NCBI RefSeq assembly: GCF_017591425.1
Contig: NW_024466512.1
Span: 18,479,001 to 18,543,000, forward strand
Reading direction: 5' to 3'
DNA: 64,000 nucleotides
Source: Ochotona curzoniae
Taxonomy: Eukaryota > Chordata > Mammalia > Lagomorpha > Ochotonidae
The notes beneath the pieces are model-generated. The model saw only the letters and a list, made by a program, of their open reading frames with translations. It did not search any database and was not told the origin of the DNA. The translations under genes were made by a program, and so were the position numbers. Shown here one piece after another: positions 21,448-33,245 of this stretch. The stretch's first letter is position 1, and each line of letters begins with the position of its first letter.

Positions 21448-24239
21448 TCCAAACTAAATAAATGTCTACTTCATCTTCTGCTTACCTTCCTACCCACAAA
21501 GCAGACAATAGAAAGCTACATGTAGATAAGTTTCTATAACAGTCACAATAAATTTATGACAATGTTAAATTGGATTTCTCACCATATTTTTTGCATTTCA
21601 TATGCAACGGAGTGCTTTCTGTATCTCATGTTTATTGCATATCACTCATATACCTAAACAGAACCATGATTTCTTCATTTTTGGAAGTCTGTGAGAACTG
21701 TAACATGTCACAGCTTCGGTGTAGTCGAGTTCAGGCTTTATTATTTTCATCATAAATCTTCCATTATAACTCTTGGATTTGCTGGCTGCTACTTGGTTTA
21801 CAATTAGATTGTTTCCACATAGATATGAGGTGATTATACATAATCAGAAGCTGTGATGGGCAGACTAACACTCATTTACATTTTTCTCAAATTTAGATGC
21901 CACCAGTTATGGACCATGTGTTGCAAGAAGCTACCTACACAGGCATACAATTCTCAGGCTCAAGTAATAAACAGCTCCACTCAGTACTCTCTCCACCACT
22001 CCGGTAAACTGCCACCTGAAACTCTGGCTCAGCATCATTCTGCCAGCAACAGTAACAAGCAGGCCATTTGCTCTAAATGGTGCAGCTCTTGGATGGGAAG
22101 TTAGGGATACAGAGGTAGCATGTGAAGAATTGCTTGGAACTATAGTCAACTTTATAGTCAACTTTATGTGTTAATCTAGCAATTTGGGGTCTTTGTTACA
22201 ATAACCTAGTCTATCCTAAATGGACAGAATCACACCTGATTGTTTACAAGACCTAAAGAAGGCAAAGGCTTCTCCCAATGATCTGGACAATATCTTGGAT
22301 GGGCCTGTTACACGCCCATTGGAGTACCATGGTGATGTCTGAATCATCGCTGCGAGTGCTCTGACACATCTGATCATTTGGTCCAAAGTCATGACACATC
22401 CCAAGAGAGGGAAAGCGGAGTAGAATGAACCCATCGAAATTACCTGAAATGAAACAGACTGTTACAGAGTAACAGAACTTGTTCCTCAAGCATGCTGTTC
22501 CTGTGGGGAACACTACTCGTTTGCCAGGACCCATCTCTGTTCAACTGAGGTGATTATGCTATCATAACCTTGTTCTTGGAAGAGCAGCATGATGCTCTTT
22601 CTGAAGAGCATACAAAGTGGCAGGCAGTTTCACTTTTGACTTTTGTTACCATCAAATAATTTACTGAAAAAAGTGTAAATCCACAGAGGAGCTGAAAAAG
22701 TTGTTAAGTCCCAAAAGAAGATTTGATCGTGTGCATCCTTCTTCCGCCTATGTGGAAAAGCTTACCATCCGTTCAACTCAACCATATATACATTGTATAA
22801 TATATTATATTGGTAATTACAACATACTGTGCTGAACAATGGTGAATACACAAGCAAGAAACATTCTGATTCATCTAGATCAAAGAGTCACTCTAGTATA
22901 TGAATGTAGGAGTATTGGGGAAGATGGAAAGGCAAAACCTGGGATGAATCTTGACTGGTTGATGTTATAAAATTACTGATTTGACATTTGGCCTCAGAGA
23001 AGAATCCACAGGTTAGGAGTTGTCTGTTTGCTAGAACAATGGTATGTAAATGGTTCCACAGCGTACATGACTGGCCTTGGCAGGAAATACATGACAGATT
23101 GGTTCAAAAGGTGATTCTAGGGAAATTAACAGTGATGGTTACAAGCACCAGGAGACATCAGTTGAATCCAGTATAGCAAGAAATCAAGACACAAAGAGGA
23201 ATGGGAAGAGTCAATCAACAAATCCCAGAGAGAGCTGTTGAAGCAAGCGTTTTGTGTAAGAGTGGACCCACTGGGACCCTTCAGTCTGTCCAGAGAAGTG
23301 GTCAAGGGACAGTTCCACCCTGACTCCAGTCATTTTGCTAGTATTTTTCTTGGCTGCTGATTGGATAACCTAGCTGGTTGGTAGATGTTGTCAGAGAAAT
23401 CAGATTCCTCCTGCAACCCAAAGCAGGGCAGTCAAGACATAGATGCCCAGGAACAAACTAAATTTACCGTGCAGATGTGTAGTGGGTAGATTGGGAGATA
23501 AAAATGAAAAAGGAGAGGGTGTAGCCAGGACAGAGAAGATACTTTATTGCAAGAAAGGGAGTTACCTGCTTATTTTCAGGAAGACATGTTAGATTTTTAC
23601 AGCTCTAGAGTAAGTATATATGATAAATTACTTAGAGTATTTCCCTAAAGCTCTCTTGGACAACTCCTCTCTGGAATATTATCAGCCATTAAGGACCCTA
23701 TGGTCACATAATTTGAGGTTGTACTGACTCTTTGTAAGTTAAAACTCTGTTTATACAACAGCGTGTCTCAAGTCTCAGTACACTAGTAATGTATGCTGTG
23801 AATCCACAATGAAACACTGAACTATAATAATGTAGCCCTTTCAAAATGAGTTTGACTATAAAAAGGTTTTAATAGAGCATCTCTTGGCACTATGTAGAGC
23901 TCAGTGATGCTTACTTAGGAATGATGACTTGGCATGAAGTCATTTATTCTTTTTTATTTTACGTTTTGCATACTTACCTAACTATATTTTCAGCTAATGA
24001 GAACAGCAAATATCTTCTGTGTCCATTTCTGTCCTACCGTATCTTTCCTATTGATGGTGAATTGGCAATAGTGAGCAGAAAGGAGGCTCTATCTAAGAAA
24101 ACTATAGTGTTAAGACATGAGGGATTTAGGCAGTGATGTTCTTGAACAGCCAAGAACAGCAGTCAGAAAGCTAAAAGATACTGTTGAAGAGATTAAGCCA
24201 TTTTGAGGAATTAAGTTGAAAACAAAAGTTGCAAAAAGA
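21448..24239. other. unclassified sequence
   Basis: The longest stretch (2.8 kb) with no repeat or gene that I recognise. Frames of 60-93 codons on both strands (for example 21931-22161 - and 22253-22534 -) have no motif. A perfect 12-bp tandem pair (unit tatagtcaactt) lies at 22141-22164. It could hide old retroviral or transposon sequence that only a profile search would show. Confidence 0.4.
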
Positions 24240-24512
24240 CCATCAGGTTGGCATGGTAGCCACATGCAGAGGAAATGTGGCCAGTTTGTCAAAGCTGTAA
24301 GCAGTTCACTGGTTAAAAACATGGATGTGCATGGGTGCAATTGTTACTCCAACCAGAAGAGGCTGGCCTAAGTGCTTGGGCCCTGAACCTACCTCATCTT
24401 CCCTGTACCCACTAGAGTCTCTTAGCTCCCAAATCTGCAGCCATATGGGGAGTGAACCAGCAGATGGATAATCTCTCTCTCTTTGTAACTCCATCTTTAA
24501 AATAATAATTTT
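24240..24512 (+). mobile_element. CSINE copy, internally rearranged
   Basis: Head-like 'caggttggcatggtagccac', then 'ggcctaagtgcttgggccct', 'atatggggagtgaaccagca', 'gatggataatctctctctct' and tail 'ctttaaaataataattttaaa'. The middle part is altered. An L1 3' end follows directly, so the L1 probably landed in or beside the SINE tail. Confidence 0.78.
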
Positions 24513-24885
24513 AAAAATCATCCAGAAACCTTCAAACTTTTGGAAGAAAATGTTGGAAACATCCTGCAAGATTTAGGTGTAGGCCCTGACTTTCTAAATA
24601 GAACACCAAAAACAATAGCAATCAAGACCAAAATAAACAAATGGGAGCACATCAAACTAAGAAGCTTCTGCACAGCAATGGAAACAATCAACAAAGTAAA
24701 AAAAACAAACCACAGAATGGGATAAGGGGCTAATCTCCAGGATATACAAAGATCTCCAGAGTAACCAAAACACCAAAACAAACAAACCACTCAAGAAATG
24801 GGCGTGGGAAATGGGCAGACATTTCACAAAGGAACAAGCCCAAATGGCAAACAAACATGAAAAAATGCTCAAGTTCCCTGACAAT
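24513..24885 (+). pseudogene. L1 ORF2 C-terminal fragment
   Basis: A 61-codon open piece (24540-24725) includes residues of the type 'KINKWEHIKLRSFCTAMETI', the conserved segment after the reverse-transcriptase and thumb regions of L1 ORF2. After that, frameshifts and a stop ('gggataaggggc') break the frame. The endonuclease, reverse transcriptase and most of the C-terminal cysteine region are absent. It cannot encode a working protein. Confidence 0.85.
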
Positions 24886-25947
24886 AAGGGAGAGTCCATG
24901 AGGAGACCATGGGGAATTGGAGTGCCTTTGGAGGCCAAGAACTCTGAGGATACCCATCCCCATCTGGATCTACCACATGGGTTGGAAGAAGTCCAAATCC
25001 TTCCTTGTAGGGTCCAAAGACATCGGAACTACAGCCAGGAGCCCTGAGTGGTCTGCAGAATCAGAACAGTAAAGTTCCTTTGGGACTAGGGAAGGGAGCT
25101 TTCTCTGGTCCTTGCTTGGTTCCAACTTTGGGTCCCTACCCTCTCTAGCAATGACGATCAGGATCGCTCCAGAAACCCCCCAAAACAAACAAAAAATCTA
25201 GAATAGACAGAGAACAACAAGGAAAGCTTAGAACCAGACAGGAAACAGTCAATGTGGACTCAATTATACCTTACTAGGTGGGACACAAAGATTAGTTACT
25301 CCCCACTAGGGTATTAAAGATTTCTCTGCACACCCCTCCTAAATATGTTCTGCATCTAAACTGTTGACATGTCTTGTTAGATTTATAAGCCAGTCTAGAC
25401 TACCCAAAAAACAGCCAGGTTCAGCAAAATTATGCTTCAACGCTATAAAATGCTAATTACTATAATGAAAATAGACACGAGACAGCTGACTAATAATCTA
25501 TAATCTTTTTAAGGTGTATAGAACCTGGTTGTTTATAAACTAAAATTAAAATGTCAATGAAGAAGTCATAGGATGTAGTTAAGAACTTGCATTTTTTTCT
25601 TCTTCTTTTAACATACTCAATACTATGTCAATCAATTCCATAACATTGTATATTGTTGCTGATGTTTTGTTGGGGCTTTTAACTGACTGGGACTTCACTC
25701 TGTTAGAACTACCTTCAGACCAGAGAAGGTCTCCCCAAGAAGCCGCTGAACTTATCTGGACAATAAGATGCTGGACTCTATGCAAGGTATATGCTTGCAA
25801 TGAAGGACTCCCAATTGAACTTAAACTGTGATTATGCAGCAAGGTGGAGGAATCCACCATGGGAGTAGGGTTGTGGAAGGGGTGGGGGGAATCCCAGTGC
25901 CTATAAAACTGTGTCACATAACACAATGTAATTAATAAAAAAAAAAA
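24513..25947 (+). mobile_element. 5'-truncated L1 with complete 3' UTR
   Basis: The element begins inside the C-terminal part of ORF2 (24513-24885) and passes, across a deletion near 24885, into a 3' UTR of about 1 kb. The UTR contains 'gagaccatggggaattggag', 'ctttgggactagggaaggga', 'accttactaggtgggacaca', a G-rich tract (25860-25889) and the end 'cacaatgtaattaataaaaaa'. The part from about 25256 to the poly-A is homologous to 30240-30930, which confirms the 3' UTR assignment. No target-site duplication was found. Confidence 0.85.
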
Positions 25948-25959
25948 ATCTCTGAAAAA

Positions 25960-26300
25960 ATTGTGGCCTGGTGTGACACAGCAGGTTAAGGTTCTATCTG
26001 CTATGCCATTATCCACTATGAATACTTGTTCCAAGTCAACACCTGTTCAAGCCCTAACTTTCCATCCAACTCCTTGCCTACACACCTGAGAAATCATCAG
26101 AAGACTGTTCAACAACTTAGGCCCCTCAACCATGTGGGGGACCCAGAAACAGTTCCCCGCTCCAGGCTTTGGTGTGGGCTCAGTCTTGGTCATCACAGCT
26201 ATTTTAGAGTGAGCCAATAGATGCAAGAGTTCTTTCTTTTAATGATTCTTCCTTTCTCTTTTTGTAACTTTGCCTTCCAAGTAGGTAAATCTTTCTGAAG
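25960..26300 (+). mobile_element. older CSINE copy
   Basis: Sense SINE directly after the L1 poly-A: 'ttgtggcctggtgtgacaca', 'cagcaggttaaggttctatc', 'catccaactccttgcctaca', 'atgtgggggacccagaaaca', 'tctttttgtaactttgcctt' and tail 'ccaagtaggtaaatctttct'. It is diverged. Confidence 0.78.
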
Positions 26301-26724
26301 GATTTATGTGTTCCATTTTTTCTCACTGTATTTAGCTAATTAGTCTATCATTTGTTATATAAGTATAGAAAGAGGAAAAATGAATAGATTTTTACAAAAC
26401 ACAAAAAAACCATTAAATACATAGCTCACGGAAAGTTTAAACATGTTACCATATGTGTGCCTTAGTAAAGAATGGAGTTAATCATAATCATTTTGCATTG
26501 ACAGCTGTGTTATAAAATGTTACATATTCTTATATATGTAGAATATACTAGTGTCCTTATCCTAAGGTTTCTACTTTCAAAGGACATTCTGAGATTATAC
26601 TTTTATCATGCTGAAAACATTTATGCTAGGCAGGGATAAAAGTGCTGGGTTTCTGTCCAGAAGGGAAACACCATCCTACACGTAAGTGGAAATAACCATG
26701 GGTGTAATTCTGGTACCAATGGCC
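26301..26724. other. unclassified sequence
   Basis: AT-rich interval, nothing recognised. Confidence 0.45.
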
Positions 26725-26880
26725 CTTGGCCAAGTCACCAGTTATTGGTTACAATTTCCTTAACTGTAAAAATCACAGCCATTTGAAGGGCCCGTGAAGC
26801 TCTAAACAAACCTCCTTTTTAACAACACAGAATGTAAGCACCCAGAGGGCACGAGGCATTTGAAAGCAAACTCTCTGCAT
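26725..26880 (+). mobile_element. possible MIR and L2 fragments
   Basis: 'cttggccaagtcaccagtta' with 'tttccttaactgtaaaaatc' resembles the MIR core. 'gaatgtaagcacccagaggg' with 'cacgaggcatttg' about 30 bases further resembles the L2 3' end. Both are short and weak. Confidence 0.35.
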
Positions 26881-27084
26881 CTCTGACTTCCTCACCCAGA
26901 AAACAGATCCAACATCACATCTCAAGTAATTTTCTAAGCGAATTTCATCAGCGGCAAAGAGGTTCAGCAGAAAACCTTTGCAATTGTAGCCCTTTCAGTG
27001 CAAGTCTTATTAATAAAACTCAGGAGCCTCCTACTGCTGCATCAATAAGCTGATCCGTTAGTAAACACCCATGAAGAGCATATT

Positions 27085-27468
27085 TCATGAAGGTTTAGTT
27101 TTAGGAGTTGACTTTCCCAGCATAGAGGGATCAAATCCTATCAATTTATTCAAGCCAGATTCAAAGTCTCCTAGGAATTGTTGCACATTACTCTCTACAG
27201 GGAAACAATTAGAAGCACAGTTGACCCTTGCAGTGGTCTGAACTTCACTCCCTCTGTGATTAACGGTCCCAATTAAAATGGGGATTTTCACTGTTACAGT
27301 AGGATTATTTACAGGTACAAGTATTTGTGGGATAATTACAAGCTGATTCTGTTTCTGCCTGGTCAGAAACAATTGTATATCTACACATATGAATTTTAAC
27401 TTGTCCAGTGGGATTATTTGGACCACAAAAATGTTACCTAAGTTTCCAGGATATGTGAATATTTTACG
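27085..27468 (-). other. open frame of unknown origin (about 128 codons)
   Basis: On the minus strand a frame stays open from a stop near 27470 to TAA/TAG near 27085. A methionine start is not obvious; the annotated-style start near 27426 is GTG, which is not normal for a mammalian gene. The product would contain a hydrophobic segment ('VIIPQILVPVNNPTVTVKIP') and a later 'TTARVNCASNCF' segment that faintly recalls the neighbourhood of a retroviral-type aspartic protease site, but the catalytic D-S/T-G is not there. No SINE or L1 covers it. It may be chance, a worn retroelement piece, or an exon fragment. Confidence 0.22.
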
Positions 27469-28244
27469 TCACACAATGCCTGTAATACTAACTTTTATTC
27501 CTACTCCATATTTAGGTTTGTTTAGTATTCTTGTGGCATCTATAATTTGTAAATCACTCTAATGCATTGAATAAAAACCATAGATATTAGGCGTTTAAAT
27601 TATGCTGCATCCTGCTCTTTCCTTTAAACATGAATAAATATATATTACCTGTTTGTAAAACAATTAAAATTACAACGATTTTTGATCAGACTGGGTCACT
27701 ACTTCTGATTACAAAACTCTTTTTAATTCTCCAAATTGTATTGTGTTATGCCAAAAATATCTTCAATTGCCACTTCATAAATTCCTTATTCTCATATACA
27801 TTGACCTATCGACATTTTTATACAACCTGGTGAATATAATTGCAGGGTTTGCAATTAACCAATAGTTAAGATGATAATTTGAAACAACTAGATGAATAAA
27901 CCCAACATTTTAGACTATCAACGTTTATGGACTCTCTGTGTGTATCTAGACCTAAATGCTCCTAATCAGTAATACTATCCTATCTACTTCTGTCACCACC
28001 ATTTCCTTCTCTATCGATATGAATATCCAAGACTATAAATGCTATAATTTTAAATGATTGACACTGGACAGTTAATGATGGAATGAATTTTTGTTTAGAA
28101 CAAGAGAAAATAAATACTACTTAGGATTCACTGGGTATTTGTAGTCTATACATAACAACATGTGCATATAATGGCTATTAAAATTCACAAAAATGAAAAA
28201 GTTGGTTACATGGATTATAATCAAAAACAAAACCAGGAAAGGAC
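27469..28244. other. unclassified sequence
   Basis: AT-rich, nothing recognised. Confidence 0.45.
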
Positions 28245-28545
28245 AGGTGGTGCAATAGCCCCTGGGAGGTCACATCTCCTTTTCTACCTGGGTTTGAGTC
28301 TTGCTTTTGATCCCAATTTCAGTTTCCTGCTCTTGCAGACCCTGAGAGGCAGAAAGTCAAGACCTTGGGTCCCTGACAACCACGGGAGAGACCTGCACTG
28401 AGTTCCTGTCTCCTGGCTCCAGCCTGACACCACCTGCTGGATTCAGGAGATGGAGACTGAACCAGGGGGAGGAAGTGATGTCTCTAGCACATCCTGTCTC
28501 ACTTCTCTCTCTGTTAATAAAGGTAATCAGTAAATCTGACGACCG
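28245..28545 (+). mobile_element. older CSINE copy
   Basis: 'gacaggtggtgcaatagccc', 'tgggtttgagtcttgctttt', 'cctgctcttgcagaccctga', 'ctgtctcctggctccagcct', 'ctctctctgttaataaaggt'. The 'tgcagaccctgagaggcag' wording is typical of the older C-repeat branch. Confidence 0.75.
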
Positions 28546-30220
28546 TCATAAATGCTTAACAGAGAAAAAAACTTGAAAATGACATAAAGTGATAACTCCA
28601 AGAATTATAAAATATATATAAATTAGAAACTCTGGTCGATATTCACCAGGAATGAGACGATAGAGTGACCTCGCGTATGGACACTAGGAAGACACATCTG
28701 TTTTAAGCGCATTCCCCTAAAAGAAACCAGGCCCAGATTGTTTTGCAAGAGACTCATTATTTCATAAATAAATTTAAATTAAATGAATTTAAAAAGTACT
28801 GAATAAAACTCAGGAAGCATCTCAATCAAAAGTAAGCCTAAAAAAATAAACAAATAAACAGGAATGCACACACTAATAAATATAAAGAAAGATTGAATGA
28901 CGTGAGTTCCTATTAAGGAAAACTATTCTTGCAGGTTCCCATTTTGATTTACATATGAAACATATTGCTTATCTATGTATAAGATGTTTTAAAATCCCTT
29001 ATCAATTACACATTGACACAAGTTGAATGTTACTTAATAAAAATGAAACTGTATCATAATGTATTTTAGCCACAACATTTCTACCACAATATTATATTAG
29101 GTAAGTACTGTAATATTTGATAGAAGTAACTTCTATTTTTATTTCAATAAAACAAATGAGCATGTCTATTCACAAAATTACATTCAAAGCGTTCCTAATA
29201 ATTTCCAGGTCTGCTAATTACAAATCATCAGAAGCCATAGTTTCCCAAAAGCTCTGCTAATGAATAATCGTGTGCTCCTCAAACATCAATTTTATTCAGG
29301 TGCCATATCATAATTCTGTAGATAACATCTAGTTCACTTGAAAATTAGTTAGCATTGTAATTCCATGAAAGTATGTTAAATATCGATTTTAACTTTTATT
29401 GCTGGAAGAGCAGACAAGATCTTCATTCCTTACTTATAACTACATATATTTATAAAAATTAGTGTATGTGGAGGTAAGCTGCTGACATATGTGTTTTTTA
29501 TTCACGGTTGATTATGAGAACTACTTATAAACATTTCTTAAAATATTGAAAATAGAGTCCCAACATTATGATCATGATTTATGCCGGGACCAAAAATGTA
29601 CGTGAAGCGTAACTTCTGATCCATTTATGCATCAACATGTAGCTTTAATGCATTATTAGAGCCATTACTAAATGTTAGTTCGTAGAAGCTTGATCTGCCT
29701 GTATTAATGCATCCCTTGCATGACTCAGCTCTTGGCAATGCTTTTCTTGTTGTCTGCACATCTTGTCACTTTTTAGCTGTTGACGACAATATTATTTTAA
29801 ATGCAAAGACAAGCCAGGACACTGAACATAGATACAAGTTCCCAGCTGTGGGGCAGGGGAGATGTATAATTTCAAGATTAGGAAAAGAGGTGTGTAATTT
29901 TGAAATATAACAAAAAAAGCAAAATACAATGCAGAAATATTTACAATGAAAATAAATTTACAGGTATTTTGAATCTACCATTCTCACCGTGACAAATATA
30001 TTTACAAATCAACTTAACCTTAAATGTCTGTGGTTATTCTAGGTGACTAAAATTGAAACCAGTTATAAACCAATGATGTTTTATAAATAAAATTTTACCA
30101 TGAAAGTAAATATAGCTTGCCATGAAGAAATCTAGTAATAAAATCAACAGCATTATGATAAATGAGAAACAACTTAAGGTAAGCAGCATTGTAAGTGTTC
30201 TGATGACAATGGCTCATTAT
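28546..30220. other. unclassified sequence
   Basis: About 1.7 kb of AT-rich DNA without a recognised gene or repeat. Confidence 0.45.
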
Positions 30221-30236
30221 AAGTAAGCTAGAAATA

Positions 30237-30930
30237 TGGTCAGCGTGGATCCACATGTACCTTACTAGGTAGGACACAAAGATTAGTTACTCCTCACTAG
30301 GGTATTGAAGACTTCTCTGCACACCCCTCCTAAAACTGTTCTGCACCTCGACTGTTGACAAACGCCTTGTTAGATTTATAAACCAGTTTAGACTATCCCC
30401 AAATCTGCCAAGTTCAGCAAAAATATGCTTCAACACAATAAATTCCTAAATACTAAAATTAAAATAGAAGACAGCTGAATAGTACCCTATAGCCACTGTA
30501 AGGTGCATAGCAGCCTGTTCTGTATATAAACAAAAATTGAAATGTCAATGAAGTAGTCATAGGATGTGGTTAAGAACCTTCACTGTTTTAACATATCGAT
30601 TACTCAATACCATGTCAATTAATTCCATAATGTTGTAAATTGTTGTTGATGTTGTGTTGGGGCTTTCAATTAATCGGGATGATACTCTGCCGGCTCTATC
30701 TTCAGACCAGAGATAGTCTCCCCAAGAAGCTGCTGAACTTATGTGGACAATAAGATGCTGGACTCTATGCTTGGTATATGCTTGCAATGAAAGAGTCTCA
30801 ACTGAACTTAAACTGTGGTAATGCAACAAGGTGGAGGAATCCACCATGGGGGGATGGTATGGGGAGGGGTTGGGGGAATCCCAGTGCCTATGAAACTGTG
30901 TCACATAATGCAGTGTAATTAATAAAAAAA
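30237..30930 (+). mobile_element. L1 3' UTR-only insertion with target-site duplication
   Basis: A severely 5'-truncated L1 consisting only of the last ~690 bases of the 3' UTR, homologous to 25256-25947. It shows 'taccttactaggtaggacac', 'ctccccaagaagctgctgaa', 'ggtggaggaatccaccatgg' and the end 'gcagtgtaattaataaaaaa'. It is flanked by aagtaagctagaaata (30221-30236) and aagtaagttagaaata (30931-30946), 15 of 16 matching. The precise duplication and poly-A show insertion by target-primed reverse transcription. Confidence 0.92.
30848..30876 (+). other. G-quadruplex motif in the L1 3' UTR
   Basis: Four runs of at least four G occur at 30848-30853, 30861-30864, 30866-30869 and 30872-30876, with gaps of 7, 1 and 2 bases, fitting a canonical G4 pattern. 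The homologous tract at 25861-25889 has runs of 3, 3, 4 and 6 with one longer gap. G-rich tracts near the L1 3' end are known from several mammalian L1 families. Confidence 0.75.
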
Positions 30931-30946
30931 AAGTAAGTTAGAAATA

Positions 30947-31404
30947 GAAAAACTTAGTAAAGTGTTTTCTCCATAAATCTAGAATATATTTAATCATGAA
31001 ATAAAGATAAATTAAGTCAAGAACATTTTAATTGCCCCAAACCATTATGATTCAACAGTAAGGATTTTGTAAAGGAAATAATGGAAAAGGGAAAAATAAT
31101 GTCTTTGGAACTTAAGTAATAATATTCGTGTTTTGCAAAGGTTATTAACTACCTCCCTAGAAAGTCCAAGATCACTGGACAATTCTGTGCAATAATAAAG
31201 GTAACAACTGAAAATTAATTGTTCGTCTTTATGCCAGAAATAACAAATTAAGGGACATGATAAAAACAGAGCTGCTTCACAGTAAAACAAGTGCCATAAA
31301 ATAATTAACAGCTCCAAAAAATCCACTCAAGGCTATTTAAAAGAAAATAATAGCCAGTAATTCTGTTTTATACCAAGATAAAGTAACTGGGACCAGAATT
31401 TACC
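30947..31404. other. unclassified sequence
   Basis: AT-rich, nothing recognised. Confidence 0.45.
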
Positions 31405-32640
31405 AAACTTCGTTATTTTAAACAATAAGAACTGGACAATATATAAAATAAGGCAGCCCAAGTATTGAGAAATGAGCAATTTAGGACAAGGATCACCAAG
31501 AACGGAAATGACATGACTGAGCATCGCTCCCCCAGCTTAACCGTGAAAAGTTGAACAAGACCAAGATACAAAGAGAAAGGGCCAGCTGAGATTTGTCTCC
31601 TTGAGTTCATTATGGATTTTTGGATTCCCAAGATGCCCTTGTGTCCCACTCCCTCGTCTTCAGGTGAGCAATGATCAGACACCCATGACTGGGCAAAGAA
31701 TGACGAGTGATGAGCAGGGAGAGAAATCTGCAAGTTCACACAGGTCAGAGGCTAAGGAACGCGCCAGTCATTGAGGATGAAATACCGCCTACCATGCCCG
31801 GCCACACTCAGAATGTTTCCGCAGTCTGAAAGCAAAACTTACACCGAATTATAAACTTTCCTGGTCTCATTCCAGAAAACTTAAAAAAAAAAAAAGCATA
31901 ATTGCCCAAGTTAATTAACTAGATCACAGAACAAACCTCAAAAATATTTGAGTAAACAAAATTTCCACATCCATACGGTAACAGTCACAATATGACCCAT
32001 TAAAAACTTCTGGAAAAACGTTCTAGAATTCAAAACATAGTAAGGAGAAAAAAAAATCTATTAATCAAAACTGCTTCAGAACTTACTGAAAGGATAGAAC
32101 CAGTGAACAATCACGGTAAAACAATCTGACTACTTTCCATCCGCACAAGAAGCTAAGGGCATTTATGAATATGTTATGAGCAGTAATGAATGATGTAACA
32201 AAGGACTGAATTGAACTTCTAGAGATGAAAAATACAATGTCAAAAATGAAAAATACACTGGAATAAATTAAAATCACACTAGACATTACAGAAGAAGAGA
32301 TTAATGAATTTAAATACCCAGCAGCAAGAGACTAACCAAAGTAAAACGGAGGAGAAAAAGACTTTGAACAAATTAGCAGAGCGTCAATGAACTGTGAGAC
32401 AATTTAAAGCAATCCAACGTATGTAATTGATATCCCTGAGGGCAACCAGAGAAGAAAGGGAATCAAAGGACAAACTAAGCAAAAGTTTTATAAAATAGTT
32501 GAAGATTATAAAGTTACAAAATCAAACAGCTTTAAGAATTCAAGCAAAAGAAAAAAATACCAATTAAATAAAAAACATATCAAGTTAAAGAAAAAAAGTA
32601 TATGGGCTTTTTTTAAATAAATAAAATAAAATTCTTCATC
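31405..32640 (+). mobile_element. old L1 fragment, 5' UTR and ORF1 region
   Basis: The part 31850-32510 follows the 5' half of an old L1M-type ORF1: 'gaacttctagagatgaaaaa', 'acagaagaagagattaatga', 'gaacaaattagcagagcgtc', 'gtgagacaatttaaagcaat' and 'tgtaattgatatccctgagg'. All frames are broken. The left part (31405-31850) is assigned to the 5' UTR only because it adjoins ORF1; that boundary is uncertain. Confidence 0.5.
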
Positions 32641-32644
32641 ATTG

Positions 32645-32785
32645 GAATTCATGCAACACAGGTTAGCCTGGTTAGTATTGCCAATAGAGCTTGGGATGTA
32701 ACTCAACAGATGAAAGACCCCTCTTTCCCTTTCAAAAAATATACCGATACAAAAATAAATCATTAAATAAAAGATAACACTCAGA
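32645..32785 (+). mobile_element. possible internally deleted CSINE
   Basis: 'acaggttagcctggttagta' (head-like), then 'gatgtaactcaacagatgaa', 'agacccctctttccctttca' and an A-rich 'aataaatcattaaataaaag' tail suggest a SINE lacking its middle. Confidence 0.35.
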
Positions 32786-32797
32786 TATTTTCTCAGG

Positions 32798-33115
32798 GCC
32801 AGGGCTATCGCGTAGCAAGCAGAGCCACTGCATGTAGCAAAAGCATCCCCTCTGCGCACTGATTCAGGTTCTGACTGCTCCACTTCTGATACAGCTTCCT
32901 GCCAATGCACCCGGGAAAGTTCGAGAGGAGAACAGAAGTGTGTGGCCCTGCATTCACGTGGGAGACTGGGAACTCCTGGCTCCCAGCCTCACCCTGACAC
33001 AATCCAGGCAGTTGTAGCCATTTAGAGCGTGAGCTGGTGGATGAAAAGTATCTCTCTCTCTCCTCACTGTCTCTGTAATTTTGCCTTTTAAGGAAATAAA
33101 TCTTTAAAAAAATAG
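32798..33115 (+). mobile_element. older CSINE copy
   Basis: Sense SINE: 'gggccagggctatcgcgtag', 'ctgactgctccacttctgat', 'tgccaatgcacccgggaaag', 'gtgggagactgggaactcct', 'gttgtagccatttagagcgt' and tail 'ggaaataaatctttaaaaaa'. Confidence 0.88.
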
Positions 33116-33139
33116 CTTCTCATCTGTTGCTTGCAAATT

Positions 33140-33245
33140 GCTTATCCCTGTGGATTCAATTTGCATTTTTCTGGTTAACTAAGGAAAATATTTTCATATA
33201 CTCAATGATTATTTATGTTCACTTTTTGTAAAATGCATATTAATG
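33140..33245 (-). mobile_element. short L1 ORF2-end fragment, antisense
   Basis: 'tcaatttgcatttttctggt' followed by 'aaatattttcatatactcaa' and 'tttttgtaaaatgcatatt' follow the antisense of the L1 ORF2 end (the 'gatttgcatttccctgatgac...tttcatgtgcttattggcc' segment). Confidence 0.55.

Noticed and set aside
25579..26034. 151-codon minus-strand frame as a gene
   Set aside because: It spans the antisense of an L1 3' UTR, its poly-A and the start of an adjacent SINE, so it is a composite of repeats. The shared part is kept only as a finding.
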